A DNA stretch of 64,000 nucleotides from Paraburkholderia sacchari (lineage in GTDB: Bacteria; Pseudomonadota; Gammaproteobacteria; Burkholderiales; Burkholderiaceae): NCBI RefSeq assembly GCF_000785435.2, contig NZ_JTDB02000001.1, positions 62,001 through 126,000 on the forward strand. The letters run 5' to 3'. The stretch's first letter is position 1. Each line of letters starts with the position of its first letter. This document shows positions 54,349 to 63,245 of the stretch, one piece after another. The notes beneath the pieces were generated by a model. The model saw nothing but the letters and a program-made list of their open reading frames with translations. It was not told the origin of the DNA and did no database searches. A program made the position numbers and the translations under genes.

Positions 54349-55076
54349 GCGCGGCCTCGCTGCCATGCGCGCGGGCCGGTTCGCTGCCGCAGCAGCAGCA
54401 GGACCTCGATGACCGCGATAGCGAGCACATAGAACAGCGTGGCCGTGCCGAATGCCTCGAAGGTCCTGAAGCTTTCCGTATCGACTTGTCGCGACATATA
54501 CGACAGTTCACCCACGCCTATCGCCATCGTCAGCGACGAATTTTTAATCACGTTCATGTATTGCCCGGCGAGCGGCGGCGTGGCGATGCGCAGCGCCTGC
54601 GGCAGGATCACATGGCGCAGCGTCGCGTAACGGCTCATGCCCAGTGCCTCGGCCGCGTGCCACTGCGCAGCGCGCACGCCACGCAGACCCGCCAGAAATT
54701 CTTCGCCGATGAACGCCGTGGAGTAGCAGGTCAGCCCGACCCAGCCCGCGAACAACTCGAAGCTCGGCCAGTGCAGCGTGACCGCGCCAAGCGTTGCCGC
54801 GTGCGGCGTGTTGAGCCATTCCATCCAGCCTGAAGGCATCACGACCGCCGCGCCGAAATACCAGAACAGCAGTTGCACGAGCAGCGGCGAATTGCGGAAC
54901 ACGAACACGTAAAGCGCCGCCGCACGCGCAATCGCGCCGTTGCGAGCCGTACGCGCGACCGCCAGCAGAAAACCCAGCGGCGTCGCGCACGACGCCGCGC
55001 AGGCCGACAACATCAGCGTGATGAAGAAACCGTGTTCGAGCCACGCGAAATACTTCGGTTCAAGCCAGTCATGCAT
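54345..55076 (-). CDS. Polar amino-acid ABC transporter permease 1
   Basis: Inner-membrane permease of 243 aa, HisQ/GltJ type. VFVFRNSPLLVQLLFWYFG and the EAA loop AAQWHAAEALGMSRYATLRHVILPQALR are canonical. It starts 3 bases after the stop of the binding-protein gene. It pairs with the following permease. No nucleotide-binding subunit gene occurs in the cluster. Confidence 0.9.
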   Translation of the reverse strand: MHDWLEPKYFAWLEHGFFITLMLSACAASCATPLGFLLAVARTARNGAIARAAALYVFVFRNSPLLVQLLFWYFGAAVVMPSGWMEWLNTPHAATLGAVTLHWPSFELFAGWVGLTCYSTAFIGEEFLAGLRGVRAAQWHAAEALGMSRYATLRHVILPQALRIATPPLAGQYMNVIKNSSLTMAIGVGELSYMSRQVDTESFRTFEAFGTATLFYVLAIAVIEVLLLLRQRTGPRAWQRGRA

Positions 55077-55079
55077 GAG

Positions 55080-55913
55080 TTAGCTGTTCTTTTGCGGATC
55101 GCCGATTTTGAAAAGGCGCGGCAGCGGCGCTTCGCTCTTCGGGCCGAACCACTTGTCGTAGATGCGCGCGGCTTCGCCATCCGCTTCCAGATTCGTCAGC
55201 GTGCCGTTCACCGCCTCGAGCAGACGCGTCTCGCCCTTCGGCACGCCCACGCCCTCGTAGTCGTTCGAAATCGTGAACGCGGAAATTTCGTAATTCGCCT
55301 TGTCCGGCGCGCGCGCCAGCAATGCGACCAGCTTCGGGCCGTCCTGGGTAATCGCCTGCACGTTGCCCGTGCGCAGCGCGGCAAACGCGAAAGGCGTGTC
55401 GTCGTAGGCCACGATGGTCGCATTCGGGAATTTCGCACGCACCTGCTGCTCGTTGGTCGTGCCTTTATCGGCGCCAATGCGCAGGCTGTTCAATTGCTCC
55501 GGCGACTTCAGCACGCTCTTCTTCGCGATGAATTGCGTGCCCGACGCAAAGTAAGGCGTACTGAAATCCACTTCCTTCTTGCGCTCGTCGGTAATCGTAA
55601 AGTTGGCGAATACGAGGTCGACCTTGCCCGACTTCAGAAACGCAATCCGGTTGGCGGGATTGGTCGGCTGGATTTCGAGCTTCACGCCAAGGCGCTTCGC
55701 CACCGCGTTCGCATAATCCACGTCGAGCCCGACAATCTGATTGTTCTTCGGATCGACGAAGCCGAAAGGCGGGTTGCTGTCGAATGCGGCCACGCGCAAG
55801 ACGCCGGCGCGCTTGATATCGTCGAGACGATCCGCGTGCGCGGCGGTCGATGCCACGGCCAAAAGCGCCGTCAACAGTGCGGCAGGCACTGCGCCCCAGA
55901 AGCTGTTTTTCAT
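55080..55913 (-). CDS. Polar amino-acid ABC transporter substrate-binding protein
   Basis: Periplasmic binding protein of 277 aa, SBP_bac_3 family. A signal peptide of about 27 residues ends AHA. The mature part shows VLRVAAFDSNPPFGFVDPKN, GLDVDYANAVAKRLGVKLE, SGKVDLVFANFTITDERKKEVDFS and GADKGTTNEQQV. ATG 55913 has AGGAA 8 bases upstream. It is the first gene of a three-gene operon with two permeases; cargo is a polar amino acid, not further definable. Confidence 0.9.
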   Translation of the reverse strand: MKNSFWGAVPAALLTALLAVASTAAHADRLDDIKRAGVLRVAAFDSNPPFGFVDPKNNQIVGLDVDYANAVAKRLGVKLEIQPTNPANRIAFLKSGKVDLVFANFTITDERKKEVDFSTPYFASGTQFIAKKSVLKSPEQLNSLRIGADKGTTNEQQVRAKFPNATIVAYDDTPFAFAALRTGNVQAITQDGPKLVALLARAPDKANYEISAFTISNDYEGVGVPKGETRLLEAVNGTLTNLEADGEAARIYDKWFGPKSEAPLPRLFKIGDPQKNS

Positions 55914-56108
55914 TGTCGAGATTCCTTCGTTGTGTTGCCCGTGCGCCGTGACCGGATATCGGCGCTGGCGAAGCACACAGCCTAACGAAGCGGCCGTCAT
56001 GAGAGAATCAATCATTTTTCAGATCGATAGCGCTGCTGGCGATTTCGCGCACCATGGGCGACCTGAAATAATCCATCGGAAGTAATCGACTAGAAAGGCG
56101 GACAAGGT

Positions 56109-57350
56109 ATGAGCAAGCAAGGCTTCACCACGGGCATCGTTCACGGCGACAGAATCGGCGGCACCGAGCACGGCGGCGTGCGGCAGCCGATTCATACGTC
56201 CGTGCAGTACGGTTTCGAGCGCGTCGAGGACCTGATCGGCGTGTTCCAGGGCACGAAAAAGGGCGGCTTCAACTACGCGCGCCAGGGCACGCCCACGACG
56301 GCGGCGCTCGAACGCAAGATCACGAACCTCGAAGAAGGCGTCGGCACGATCTGCTTCAGCACCGGCATGGCGGCAATCACGGCCACGTTCCTCACGCTCC
56401 TGCGCGCCGGCGATCATCTGATCTCCAGCCGTTACGTGTTCGGCAACACCAACAGCCTGTTCGGCACCTTGCGCATGCTCGGCGTCGAAGTCACAACCGT
56501 CGACGCCTGCGACGCCAAAAACGTGAAGGACGCGATCCGCCCCAATACGCGCATGGTGTTCGTCGAAACCATCGCGAATCCGGGCACGCAGATTCCCGAC
56601 CTCCAGGGCATCGGCGACGTATGCCGCGAACGCGGCCTCGCCTATGTCGTCGACAACACCATCACCTCGCCCGCCCTGTTCAAGCCGAAGGCGGTGGGCG
56701 CGAGCCTCGTCATCAATTCGCTGACGAAGACGATCGCGGGCCACGGCGCGGCGCTTGGCGGCGCGGTGACCGATACGGGCCTGTTCGACTGGAGCGCGTA
56801 CCCGAACATCGCCGATGACTACCGGCGTGCGCCCTCGAAGGAGCAGGGGCTGTTGCAGATCCGCAAGAAGGGCCTGCGCGACATGGGCGCGGCGTTGTCG
56901 TCCGAGCAGGCGCATTCGATCGCGATGGGCGCGGAAACGCTCGCGCTGCGCGTGAAGCAGAGCAGCGACAACGCGCTCGCGCTCGCGCAGTTCCTGGAAG
57001 GGCACGAGGCCATCGGCAAGGTGTTTTATCCAGGCTTGAAGAGCCACCCTCAGTATGCGATCGCGCAGGCGCTGTTCAAGGGCGCGTCGTGGCTGCTGTC
57101 GTTCGAATTGCTGAACGCGGAGCGCATGATCGACGTGGTCAATGCGCTCCAGGTGCCGATCAAGGCAACCGGGCTCGCCGATACGCGCACGCTGATCATT
57201 CCCGTTGCGCCGACGATCTTCTTCGAAGCCGGGGCGGAAACGCGCAAGGCGATGGGTATTTCCGACGGCATGCTGCGACTTTCCGCGGGCATCGAAGATA
57301 TCGACGATCTGATCGCGGACTTCTCGCAAGCGCTGAAGCTCGCTGCGTAA
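56109..57350 (+). CDS. Cys/Met-metabolism PLP enzyme (cystathionine gamma-synthase family)
   Basis: A 413-aa gamma-family PLP enzyme. RQPIHTSVQYGF, NYARQGTPTTAALERKI, the FSTGMAAITATFLTLL helix, VVDNTITSPALFKP and the PLP-lysine segment INSLTKTIAGHGAALGGA are intact. Members make cystathionine or homocysteine from acylated homoserine, or cleave methionine and similar compounds. It belongs to the less-studied branch that lacks the canonical SATKY motif (here SLTKT), so the substrate is uncertain. It is divergent from the amino-acid transporter operon. Confidence 0.85.
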   Translation: MSKQGFTTGIVHGDRIGGTEHGGVRQPIHTSVQYGFERVEDLIGVFQGTKKGGFNYARQGTPTTAALERKITNLEEGVGTICFSTGMAAITATFLTLLRAGDHLISSRYVFGNTNSLFGTLRMLGVEVTTVDACDAKNVKDAIRPNTRMVFVETIANPGTQIPDLQGIGDVCRERGLAYVVDNTITSPALFKPKAVGASLVINSLTKTIAGHGAALGGAVTDTGLFDWSAYPNIADDYRRAPSKEQGLLQIRKKGLRDMGAALSSEQAHSIAMGAETLALRVKQSSDNALALAQFLEGHEAIGKVFYPGLKSHPQYAIAQALFKGASWLLSFELLNAERMIDVVNALQVPIKATGLADTRTLIIPVAPTIFFEAGAETRKAMGISDGMLRLSAGIEDIDDLIADFSQALKLAA

Positions 57351-57399
57351 TACCGGAGTGGGCAGCGGTTACTGCGTGGCGATTGCAGGCTATTGCACG

Positions 57400-57567
57400 C
57401 TATTGCACGTACTGTTCGTTGCCCGCGAGCCCGATCTTCGTCGCGCCTTCGCGCTGGGCCGCGGCAAGCACCCCGGCCACGGCGCTATACGGCGAGCGCT
57501 TGTCCGGCAGCAGATGAATCTCCGGCTGGTCGGGCTGCGCCGCCACTTGCGCCGCCACTTGCGGTCA
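57400..57567 (-). pseudogene. exbD/tolR-family C-terminal remnant
   Basis: On the minus strand a frame ending at TAG 57402-57400 encodes QPDQPEIHLLPDKRSPYSAV followed by AGVLAAAQREGATKIGLAG, the periplasmic C-terminal domain of ExbD/TolR-type energy-transducing proteins. A TGA lies a few codons upstream at about 57567, and the N-terminal membrane anchor is missing, as are exbB and tonB. A duplicated GCTATTGCAC sits at the 3' end. It is a stranded fragment. Confidence 0.55.
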
Positions 57568-57890
57568 TATGATGGTCGAAGATTGCTGCCATTCGAGCGG
57601 CAGCAATACATCTGAAGCCGACAGACACTGCCTGTCTGGATCCAGACTGGAAGCGACCTCGATATGTCTCGAGGCCTTGAGCGAATGGATTTCTCTACTT
57701 CGCACCATTACTCCGATGATGGTGCGGTTGAGTGGTTACTGCGTTTCCCGGCGTCGATCAGCACTCGGACCCGTGTGGCGGGCTGCTGACGTTGGAAACA
57801 ACCTACTTGGCGTCGCCATGCCGGCCGCGCAACCGGGCCGCCGCAGGAGGGGAAGGCGGTGAACGGCCGCCTCGGCGGAGGCCATCGTCT
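57568..57890. other. Gene-less stretch
   Basis: About 320 bases between the exbD remnant and the channel-like gene. No gene, RNA or repeat recognised. Probably the scar of the event that truncated exbD. Confidence 0.5.
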
Positions 57891-58691
57891 TCATGAGGTC
57901 GCCTCCTTACGGGACGCGAGTTTGCCGACGAACGCGACCGCCAGCAGGTCGTCCATGATCACCACCTCGGAGGCGCCCGCGTTCTTCAGTAACGTGCTTT
58001 TCATGCCGCTCTCGCCAGGCACGATGATCCTCAGCGACGGATTGAGCGTGTGCGCCATCAATGTGATGGCTACGTTGTCGTTCGCATCGGGCGACGTCAC
58101 GATCATCGCTTTCGCGCGCTCGAGATGCGCACGCCGGAGCACGTCGTCGAATACATCTCGCGCGCCAAGCAGGACGAGGTAGCCTCGGTCCGATGCCCGA
58201 TCGGCGATCCCCTGGTCGGCGGCAAGTACAAGGATGGTCTCGCCTGCCGCGCGCAAGCGCTCTGCGACCGTCTCGCCGAGCGAGCGAAAACCGACCACCA
58301 CGACATGGTTGGAAAGTTGCGTGAGCTTCCGTTCCATCACTCTGTTCTCCCGATAGACCATCACGTCGTCGCCCGAAAGCAGGCCCGTGAACATCGAAAT
58401 GGCCAGTGCCGCGCCCAGCATCGTGACCAGCATGGCGGCGAGCATGAAAATCTTCTGGTGCTCGTTGAAATCGGTGAAGTCGCCAAGTGTGGTCACGAGG
58501 TTCACGCCGTCCCACAGCGCATGGAACACTTTGGTTGGCGGCGGCGCTTTCGAATTGTCGAGCAGCGTCAGCCCCGTGACCACGATCAGCAGCAGTAGAA
58601 GCAGCAAAGCAAGCGCGCGGCGGGCGCGGCGCCGCCATTCGCGCACCCGCAATGCTCCGAGCCGAGGCTCATCGACACGATAGATCTGCAT
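57891..58691 (-). CDS. Ion-channel-like protein with RCK/TrkA-N domain
   Basis: A 266-aa membrane protein with two helices (about 25-45; 85-110) around a pore-like loop, then an NAD-binding RCK domain from about residue 125 (HVVVVGFRSLGETVAERLRAAG, LVLLGARDVFDDVLRRA, AMIVTSPDANDNVAITL). The layout is that of two-helix K+ channels, but the filter region reads TTLGDF and not TVGYGD. It may conduct other ions or act as a sensor. ATG 58691 is preferred (GGAGGAG upstream) over 58796. Confidence 0.78.
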   Translation of the reverse strand: MQIYRVDEPRLGALRVREWRRRARRALALLLLLLLIVVTGLTLLDNSKAPPPTKVFHALWDGVNLVTTLGDFTDFNEHQKIFMLAAMLVTMLGAALAISMFTGLLSGDDVMVYRENRVMERKLTQLSNHVVVVGFRSLGETVAERLRAAGETILVLAADQGIADRASDRGYLVLLGARDVFDDVLRRAHLERAKAMIVTSPDANDNVAITLMAHTLNPSLRIIVPGESGMKSTLLKNAGASEVVIMDDLLAVAFVGKLASRKEATS

Positions 58692-59379
58692 TGCTCCTCC
58701 GCACTGCCATTCAGGCAAACCCAGGCAACGCGTGAATCGCTGGCGTTGATCGAGGGCGGCGCGTGCAAGGTTTCGCCGGCTGGTCGACCAAGTCACAGAC
58801 GCGAACGGCGGGCCGGGTCAGATGCGCCACGGACTGCGAGCACGTCATCGGCGGCCCCACGTTGGGAGTTCATTCGTCCGAAGATCGGGCGTCTTCCATG
58901 ACACGCTGAGTAGCGCGTTCGCAGCCCACGCCGATATCACACCGCGGGTTGGTGCTGGGTGAGTTGATGCAGATCATGGCTTTCCGCCACGCAGGCTGAA
59001 ATGTTCAGGAACAGGCACGATGGAGGATCAGGAACGTCCGTAGCATTCACCACTCTCCGGCCAGAGGCGAGGTTAAAGGGCGCACCTATGCGCCGGCTAT
59101 GGCATGGGAGGTCATCCTGTCGTCGCGTAGCGACGCTCGCGCGTGTCCCATACCTCAATCATGCTGCACACCGGCCGTCGATTCTCGAGACGCCGCGCTT
59201 ACTTTGCTTTAACACGAATCGCGGCGGTGCACGTCGGTGCGCTACGGCGTTTCATATTGAAAGCCCATCGGAAGCATGAAAAAACGTGGGGCCGTTATGC
59301 CTTGAAAGCCGCCGTCCGGTTCGCGGCCGGTTGAATGGCGGCAGTGGGTCGATCAGCGCCCTTCCCCAGAAATCTGCGA
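58692..59379. other. Gene-poor stretch upstream of channel-like gene
   Basis: About 690 bases. A minus-strand frame at 58937-59158 encodes 73 aa (PFNLASGRRVVNATDVPDPP, then SCLFLNISAC) that looks protein-like but has no ribosome site and is not assigned. No RNA, repeat or regulatory site recognised. Confidence 0.4.
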
Positions 59380-59409
59380 AAAAAACGGAGGGCTTCCCCT
59401 CCGTTTTTA
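59380..59409. terminator. Terminator overlapping the permease stop codon
   Basis: AAAAACGGAGGG pairs perfectly with CCCTCCGTTTTT around CTTC. It abuts the TAA of the leftward amino-acid permease gene and has T tracts both ways. Confidence 0.9.
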
Positions 59410-60969
59410 CGCTTCGTGGCCGGCTCTAACCACGCCTTCATTGCTCGCCTGCGCCAATGCACGCGCTTGCCCGATATAAAGCTTGATATCCATTTCCCCG
59501 TAATTGATGAAATGGCTCTTCTTCACGATCCGATAACCAAGCCACATCAGCACAAACAGCGGAATCCCGATATACGTGGCCAGCACGCTCACCCAATCGA
59601 TCTTGTTGGCCGTGAACGCCTGGTAGTCCTGCCCGAGCATGACAACCAGACAGACCGCGAACGCGAAAATCGGCCCGATGGGAAACCACTTCGACCGGTA
59701 CGGCAGTTGATCGAGCAAATAGCCTTGCGCGACGAACCCCTTGCGGAATCGATAATGGCTGACGGCAATGCCCAGCCAAGCAATGAACCCCGTCATGCCC
59801 GAGGTGTTCAGCAGCCACATGTAAACGGTTTTATCGCCGTACATCGACGAAAGAAAACACAGCGCCCCAACAGCCGTGGTGGCATACAGCGCATTCCTCG
59901 GCACGCCGCTCGCGGAAAGCTTCGCGAACAGCCTGGGCGCACGGCCCTCCACGGCGAGGTTATAGAGCATGCGCGTGGATGCATACATGCCCGAATTGCC
60001 GGCCGACAACACGGCGGTCAGAATGACTGCGTTCATGACGCCCGCTGCAACCGCGAGACCCGCGCGGCGAAACACGAGCGTAAACGGGCTCACGCCAATA
60101 TCGGTCACGTCCGATTTCAGCAGGTTCGGGTCGGTATGCGGAATCAGCAAGCCGATCACGAAAATGGCGAGCACGTAAAACAGCAAAATGCGCCAGAATA
60201 CCTGGCGCACCGCGCGCGGGATATTCTTGCCCGGGTTCTCCGATTCGCCGGCCGCCACGCCAATCAGTTCGGTGCCCTGAAACGAGAAGCCCGCGATCAT
60301 GGTGACGCCCAGCAAGGCCGGCAGGCCGCCCGTGAACGGTCCGCCGTCGAGCGTGAAGTTGCCCCAGACGTGGTCGGCGCCTCCCTTCAGGATGCCGATA
60401 ATCATCAGCAGTCCGATGCCGATAAAGGCGATCACGGTAATCACCTTGATCAGCGAGAACCAGTATTCGACCTCGCCGAAACCGCGCACGGAAAGCGCGT
60501 TGAGCAGGAACATCACACAGAGGAATGCGGCGCTCCACCAGACGCCCGGCACGTGGGGAAACCAGTAGCCCATCACCAGTTGCGACGCAACCAGTTCGAC
60601 GGCAATGGTCACGGCCCAGTTGTACCAATAGTTCCAGCCCAGTGCGAAGCCGAAACCTTCGTCGACGAATTTCGCGCCATAGGTCGCGAACGAGCCCGAG
60701 ACCGGCATGAAGGCGGCCATTTCGCCGAGGCTCGTCATCAGGAAATAGACCATCAGGCCGATCACCAGATACGCGGCCATGGCGCCGCCGGGTCCGGCCT
60801 GGGAAATGGAGGCCCCTGAAGCGACGAACAGACCAGTGCCGATCGATCCACCGATCGCGATCATGGTCAGGTGGCGGGCTTTGAGACTGCGGTGCAAGGA
60901 GGGAGTTGACGACGTTGAGTCTCCAGAGCTGGAAAGACGCTCTGAAGCGCGATGCGGATCCGAATCCAT
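59407..60969 (-). CDS. LysP-like amino-acid permease (APC family)
   Basis: Inner-membrane amino-acid/proton symporter of 520 aa with about 12 helices. Family signatures: RHLTMIAIGGSIGTGLFVASG, GPGGAMAAYLVIGLMVYFLM, GFALGWNYWYNWAVTIAVEL, FSFQGTELIGVAAGES and LSAGNSGMYASTRMLY. It most resembles lysine-specific permeases of the YAT subgroup, but substrate cannot be fixed by inspection. A Ser-rich cytoplasmic N-terminus of about 28 residues precedes helix 1. Monocistronic, with its own terminator. Confidence 0.88.
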   Translation of the reverse strand: MDSDPHRASERLSSSGDSTSSTPSLHRSLKARHLTMIAIGGSIGTGLFVASGASISQAGPGGAMAAYLVIGLMVYFLMTSLGEMAAFMPVSGSFATYGAKFVDEGFGFALGWNYWYNWAVTIAVELVASQLVMGYWFPHVPGVWWSAAFLCVMFLLNALSVRGFGEVEYWFSLIKVITVIAFIGIGLLMIIGILKGGADHVWGNFTLDGGPFTGGLPALLGVTMIAGFSFQGTELIGVAAGESENPGKNIPRAVRQVFWRILLFYVLAIFVIGLLIPHTDPNLLKSDVTDIGVSPFTLVFRRAGLAVAAGVMNAVILTAVLSAGNSGMYASTRMLYNLAVEGRAPRLFAKLSASGVPRNALYATTAVGALCFLSSMYGDKTVYMWLLNTSGMTGFIAWLGIAVSHYRFRKGFVAQGYLLDQLPYRSKWFPIGPIFAFAVCLVVMLGQDYQAFTANKIDWVSVLATYIGIPLFVLMWLGYRIVKKSHFINYGEMDIKLYIGQARALAQASNEGVVRAGHEA

Positions 60970-61167
60970 AAAAATTCTGACTTCTTTTTAACGAGTGTGG
61001 CGGGTAATTTGACCGCGATTTTATAGCAGTCGCCGCCCGGAGCGGCGCGAACGCTCCGGACACCGAATCTGCAGGGCTTTTCGCGGTCACTATTTCAGGA
61101 ATGAGCGCGCGGAATTCCGGTCCTGCGCCAAGAGCCTCAAGGCAGTCCGGGCAAGCCCTTCAAGCCT

Positions 61168-62883
61168 TCACGCGTTCCCGCCCACGTGCGGACGCAACGC
61201 CGCCAGCCAGCACACCACCGCCACCGCGCCGGCATCGGGCGAGCCGATCGCCCGCTCGCCCAGATAGCTCGCGCGGCCCACGCGCGGGTGCATATGTGCC
61301 GTGGCCTGCGCGCCATGCTCCGCGGCAGCCACTGCGGCCGCCCAGGCGCGCTGCGCCGTCTGACCCTGCTTAAGCGCTTCTTCGAATGCCTCCAGGGCCG
61401 GAACCAGCGCGTCGAGCATCGTGCGGTCGCCGGCCTTCGCGCCGCCCAATTCGCTGATCGCCTCGATCGCGCCGCGGAAAGCCTGCGCCCACTCGTACGG
61501 CGTGGGCTCCGGCGTATCGGCGAGGTGACGCGACGCGCGCAGCAGCGCCGTGGAGTAGAACGGCCCCGAGCTGCCCGCAATCGCCCGGCGCATGCTCTCG
61601 CCGAGCGACGCCAGCGCCTGCGGCGCGGTGCCGAGCGCATGGACCGGCATGGCGGCCACCGCGTCGGCGGCGCGCCGCATGCTCGCGCCCAAATCGCCGT
61701 CGCCCGCGAGCGTGTCGAGTTCGGTCAGGCGCGCCTCGTTCTCGGTCAACGCCAGCGCAACCGCATCGAGCGCCGCCTTCAGCCGCGCCGCCCACGCCGC
61801 GCGCGAAGCGTCCAGCGATGGTGCTACGGATTCCTCATGATTGACACCCGAGGTGTCGAGCCGGATGGTCGGGTTCACACAGCCCTTGCCAGGCCAGGCG
61901 TGCGCGTCGGTATGCGCATCGAGCAATGCGAGCCGGCTGTCGTCCACGCGCAGCAGCGAGATCGAGCAGCCCGGCATGTTCAGCGCCGAAAGGAAGGTGC
62001 CGGCCCATGCGCGCTCCACACGCACTTCGCGGCAGCGCAGGTTAGCGATGGCCGCCCGCAGCACGATATCGAGCTCCATCCGCGGCGTGGCCCCCAAGCC
62101 GTTGACGAGCAGCACGACACGTTCGCCTCGCGTGATGGCGAGATCGTCGAGGATATTGACGAGCAGCGCCTCGGTGAGTTCGTCGGCCGGCAGCGGCACG
62201 CTTCGCTCCACGCCTTTTTCGCCATGAATGCCCAGGCCGATTTCGATTTCGTCGTCGCCGAGGCTGAAGCTGGACGCCCCTGCGCCCGGCAACGTGCAGC
62301 CGTCTAACGCGACGCCCATGGTGCCGAGATTGGCGGCCGCGTCGCGCGCGATCGCCGCCACCACTTCGAGCGGCGCGCCGCGTGCGGCCGCCGCGCCCGC
62401 GATCTTGTGGATCAGCACGGTACCGGCAATGCCGCGCCGCTGATGGCGCTCGGCGTGGCCGCGCAGCGCGACGTCGTCGGCGACCGTCACCACTTCGACC
62501 GGGATGCCCTCGGCGCGCGCCAGTTCGGCCGCAAGGCCGAAGTTGAGCCGGTCGCCGGTGTAGTTCTTGACGATCAGCAGCGCGCCCCGCTGGCCCGCCG
62601 TGGCGCGGATTGCCGCGAGCACCGCGTCGGTGGGCGGCGAGGTGAACACCTCGCCGCATACGGCCGCGCTCAGCATGCCCGCGCCCACATAGCCGCCGTG
62701 CGCGGGCTCGTGGCCGCTGCCGCCGCCCGAGATCAGCGCGACCGGGCGCGTATGGAATTCGGGAATGTCGCGGCGAATGAGCACGTTCTCCTCGCCGAGG
62801 ATAACGACATTCGGTGCCTGCAGCGCGATGCCTTCGAGCATTTCGCGCACGACGTCGGAAGGGTGATTGACGAGTTTCTTCAT
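61168..62883 (-). CDS. ATP-dependent dihydroxyacetone kinase, DhaK-DhaL fusion
   Basis: A 571-aa cytosolic kinase. DhaK half (about residues 1-330): ISGGGSGHEPAHGGYVGAGML, IVKNYTGDRLNFGLAAE and the substrate-binding His in GLGIHGEKG. DhaL half (about 365-571): TLAGDGDLGASMRRA with the Mg-binding Asp residues, GSSGPFYSTALLRAS and GDRTMLDALVPA. It phosphorylates dihydroxyacetone (or D-glyceraldehyde) with ATP, unlike the PTS-linked DhaKLM enzymes. The usual HDIG-like linker is short. AGGGG lies 4 bases before the ATG. Confidence 0.93.
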   Translation of the reverse strand: MKKLVNHPSDVVREMLEGIALQAPNVVILGEENVLIRRDIPEFHTRPVALISGGGSGHEPAHGGYVGAGMLSAAVCGEVFTSPPTDAVLAAIRATAGQRGALLIVKNYTGDRLNFGLAAELARAEGIPVEVVTVADDVALRGHAERHQRRGIAGTVLIHKIAGAAAARGAPLEVVAAIARDAAANLGTMGVALDGCTLPGAGASSFSLGDDEIEIGLGIHGEKGVERSVPLPADELTEALLVNILDDLAITRGERVVLLVNGLGATPRMELDIVLRAAIANLRCREVRVERAWAGTFLSALNMPGCSISLLRVDDSRLALLDAHTDAHAWPGKGCVNPTIRLDTSGVNHEESVAPSLDASRAAWAARLKAALDAVALALTENEARLTELDTLAGDGDLGASMRRAADAVAAMPVHALGTAPQALASLGESMRRAIAGSSGPFYSTALLRASRHLADTPEPTPYEWAQAFRGAIEAISELGGAKAGDRTMLDALVPALEAFEEALKQGQTAQRAWAAAVAAAEHGAQATAHMHPRVGRASYLGERAIGSPDAGAVAVVCWLAALRPHVGGNA

Positions 62884-63061
62884 GACGCCCCTGATGAATG
62901 TGGTTGAACATTCCGGCTGGCAGGCATTCCCGTTTGCGGGGCCGCCCTGGCGCTGTTCAGTGTACGCCGCTCGTCATTGCGGTGTCCGCAAGCCGTTTTC
63001 AACAATTTGCGAAAAGCGCTTGCAAGCCTGCGGGAGTGTCTCTATAATTCGCGCTCTCAAC

Positions 63062-63138
63062 AGGCTCGTAGCTCAGTTGGTTAGAGCACCACCTTGACAT
63101 GGTGGGGGTCGTTGGTTCGAATCCAATCGAGCCTACCA
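63062..63138 (+). tRNA. tRNA-Val (anticodon GAC)
   Basis: A 77-base cloverleaf with encoded CCA. Acceptor AGGCTCG pairs with CGAGCCT, D arm GCTC/GAGC, anticodon stem CCACC/GGTGG around TTGACAT (GAC at 63096-63098), T arm GTTGG/CCAAT with TTCGAAT loop. GAC reads valine codons GUC and GUU. No att-like duplication or integrase was seen beside it. Confidence 0.96.
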
Positions 63139-63190
63139 ACGAATATTCAGTACAGCGGCGTGCGCCTTCGGTTTGGCCGCATGCAATGAC

Positions 63191-63230
63191 AATGACGCAC
63201 TCCCTCGCGGGATGCGTCATTTTCTTTTGG
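63191..63230 (+). terminator. Terminator after tRNA-Val
   Basis: AATGACGCA pairs with TGCGTCATT, with an inner TCCC/GGGA stem, followed by TTTTCTTTT. It serves the tRNA transcript and may also act on the convergent binding-protein gene. Confidence 0.85.
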
Positions 63231-63245
63231 CGCTTCAATTACGCA

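Noticed and set aside
58937..59158. 73-aa minus-strand frame as a gene
   Set aside because: Some protein-like character, but no ribosome site, promoter or known family; left in the description of the gene-poor stretch.
63062..63138. tRNA-Val as an integration site for a genomic island
   Set aside because: No integrase, no repeated 3' tRNA end and no mobile genes are in the window on either side.
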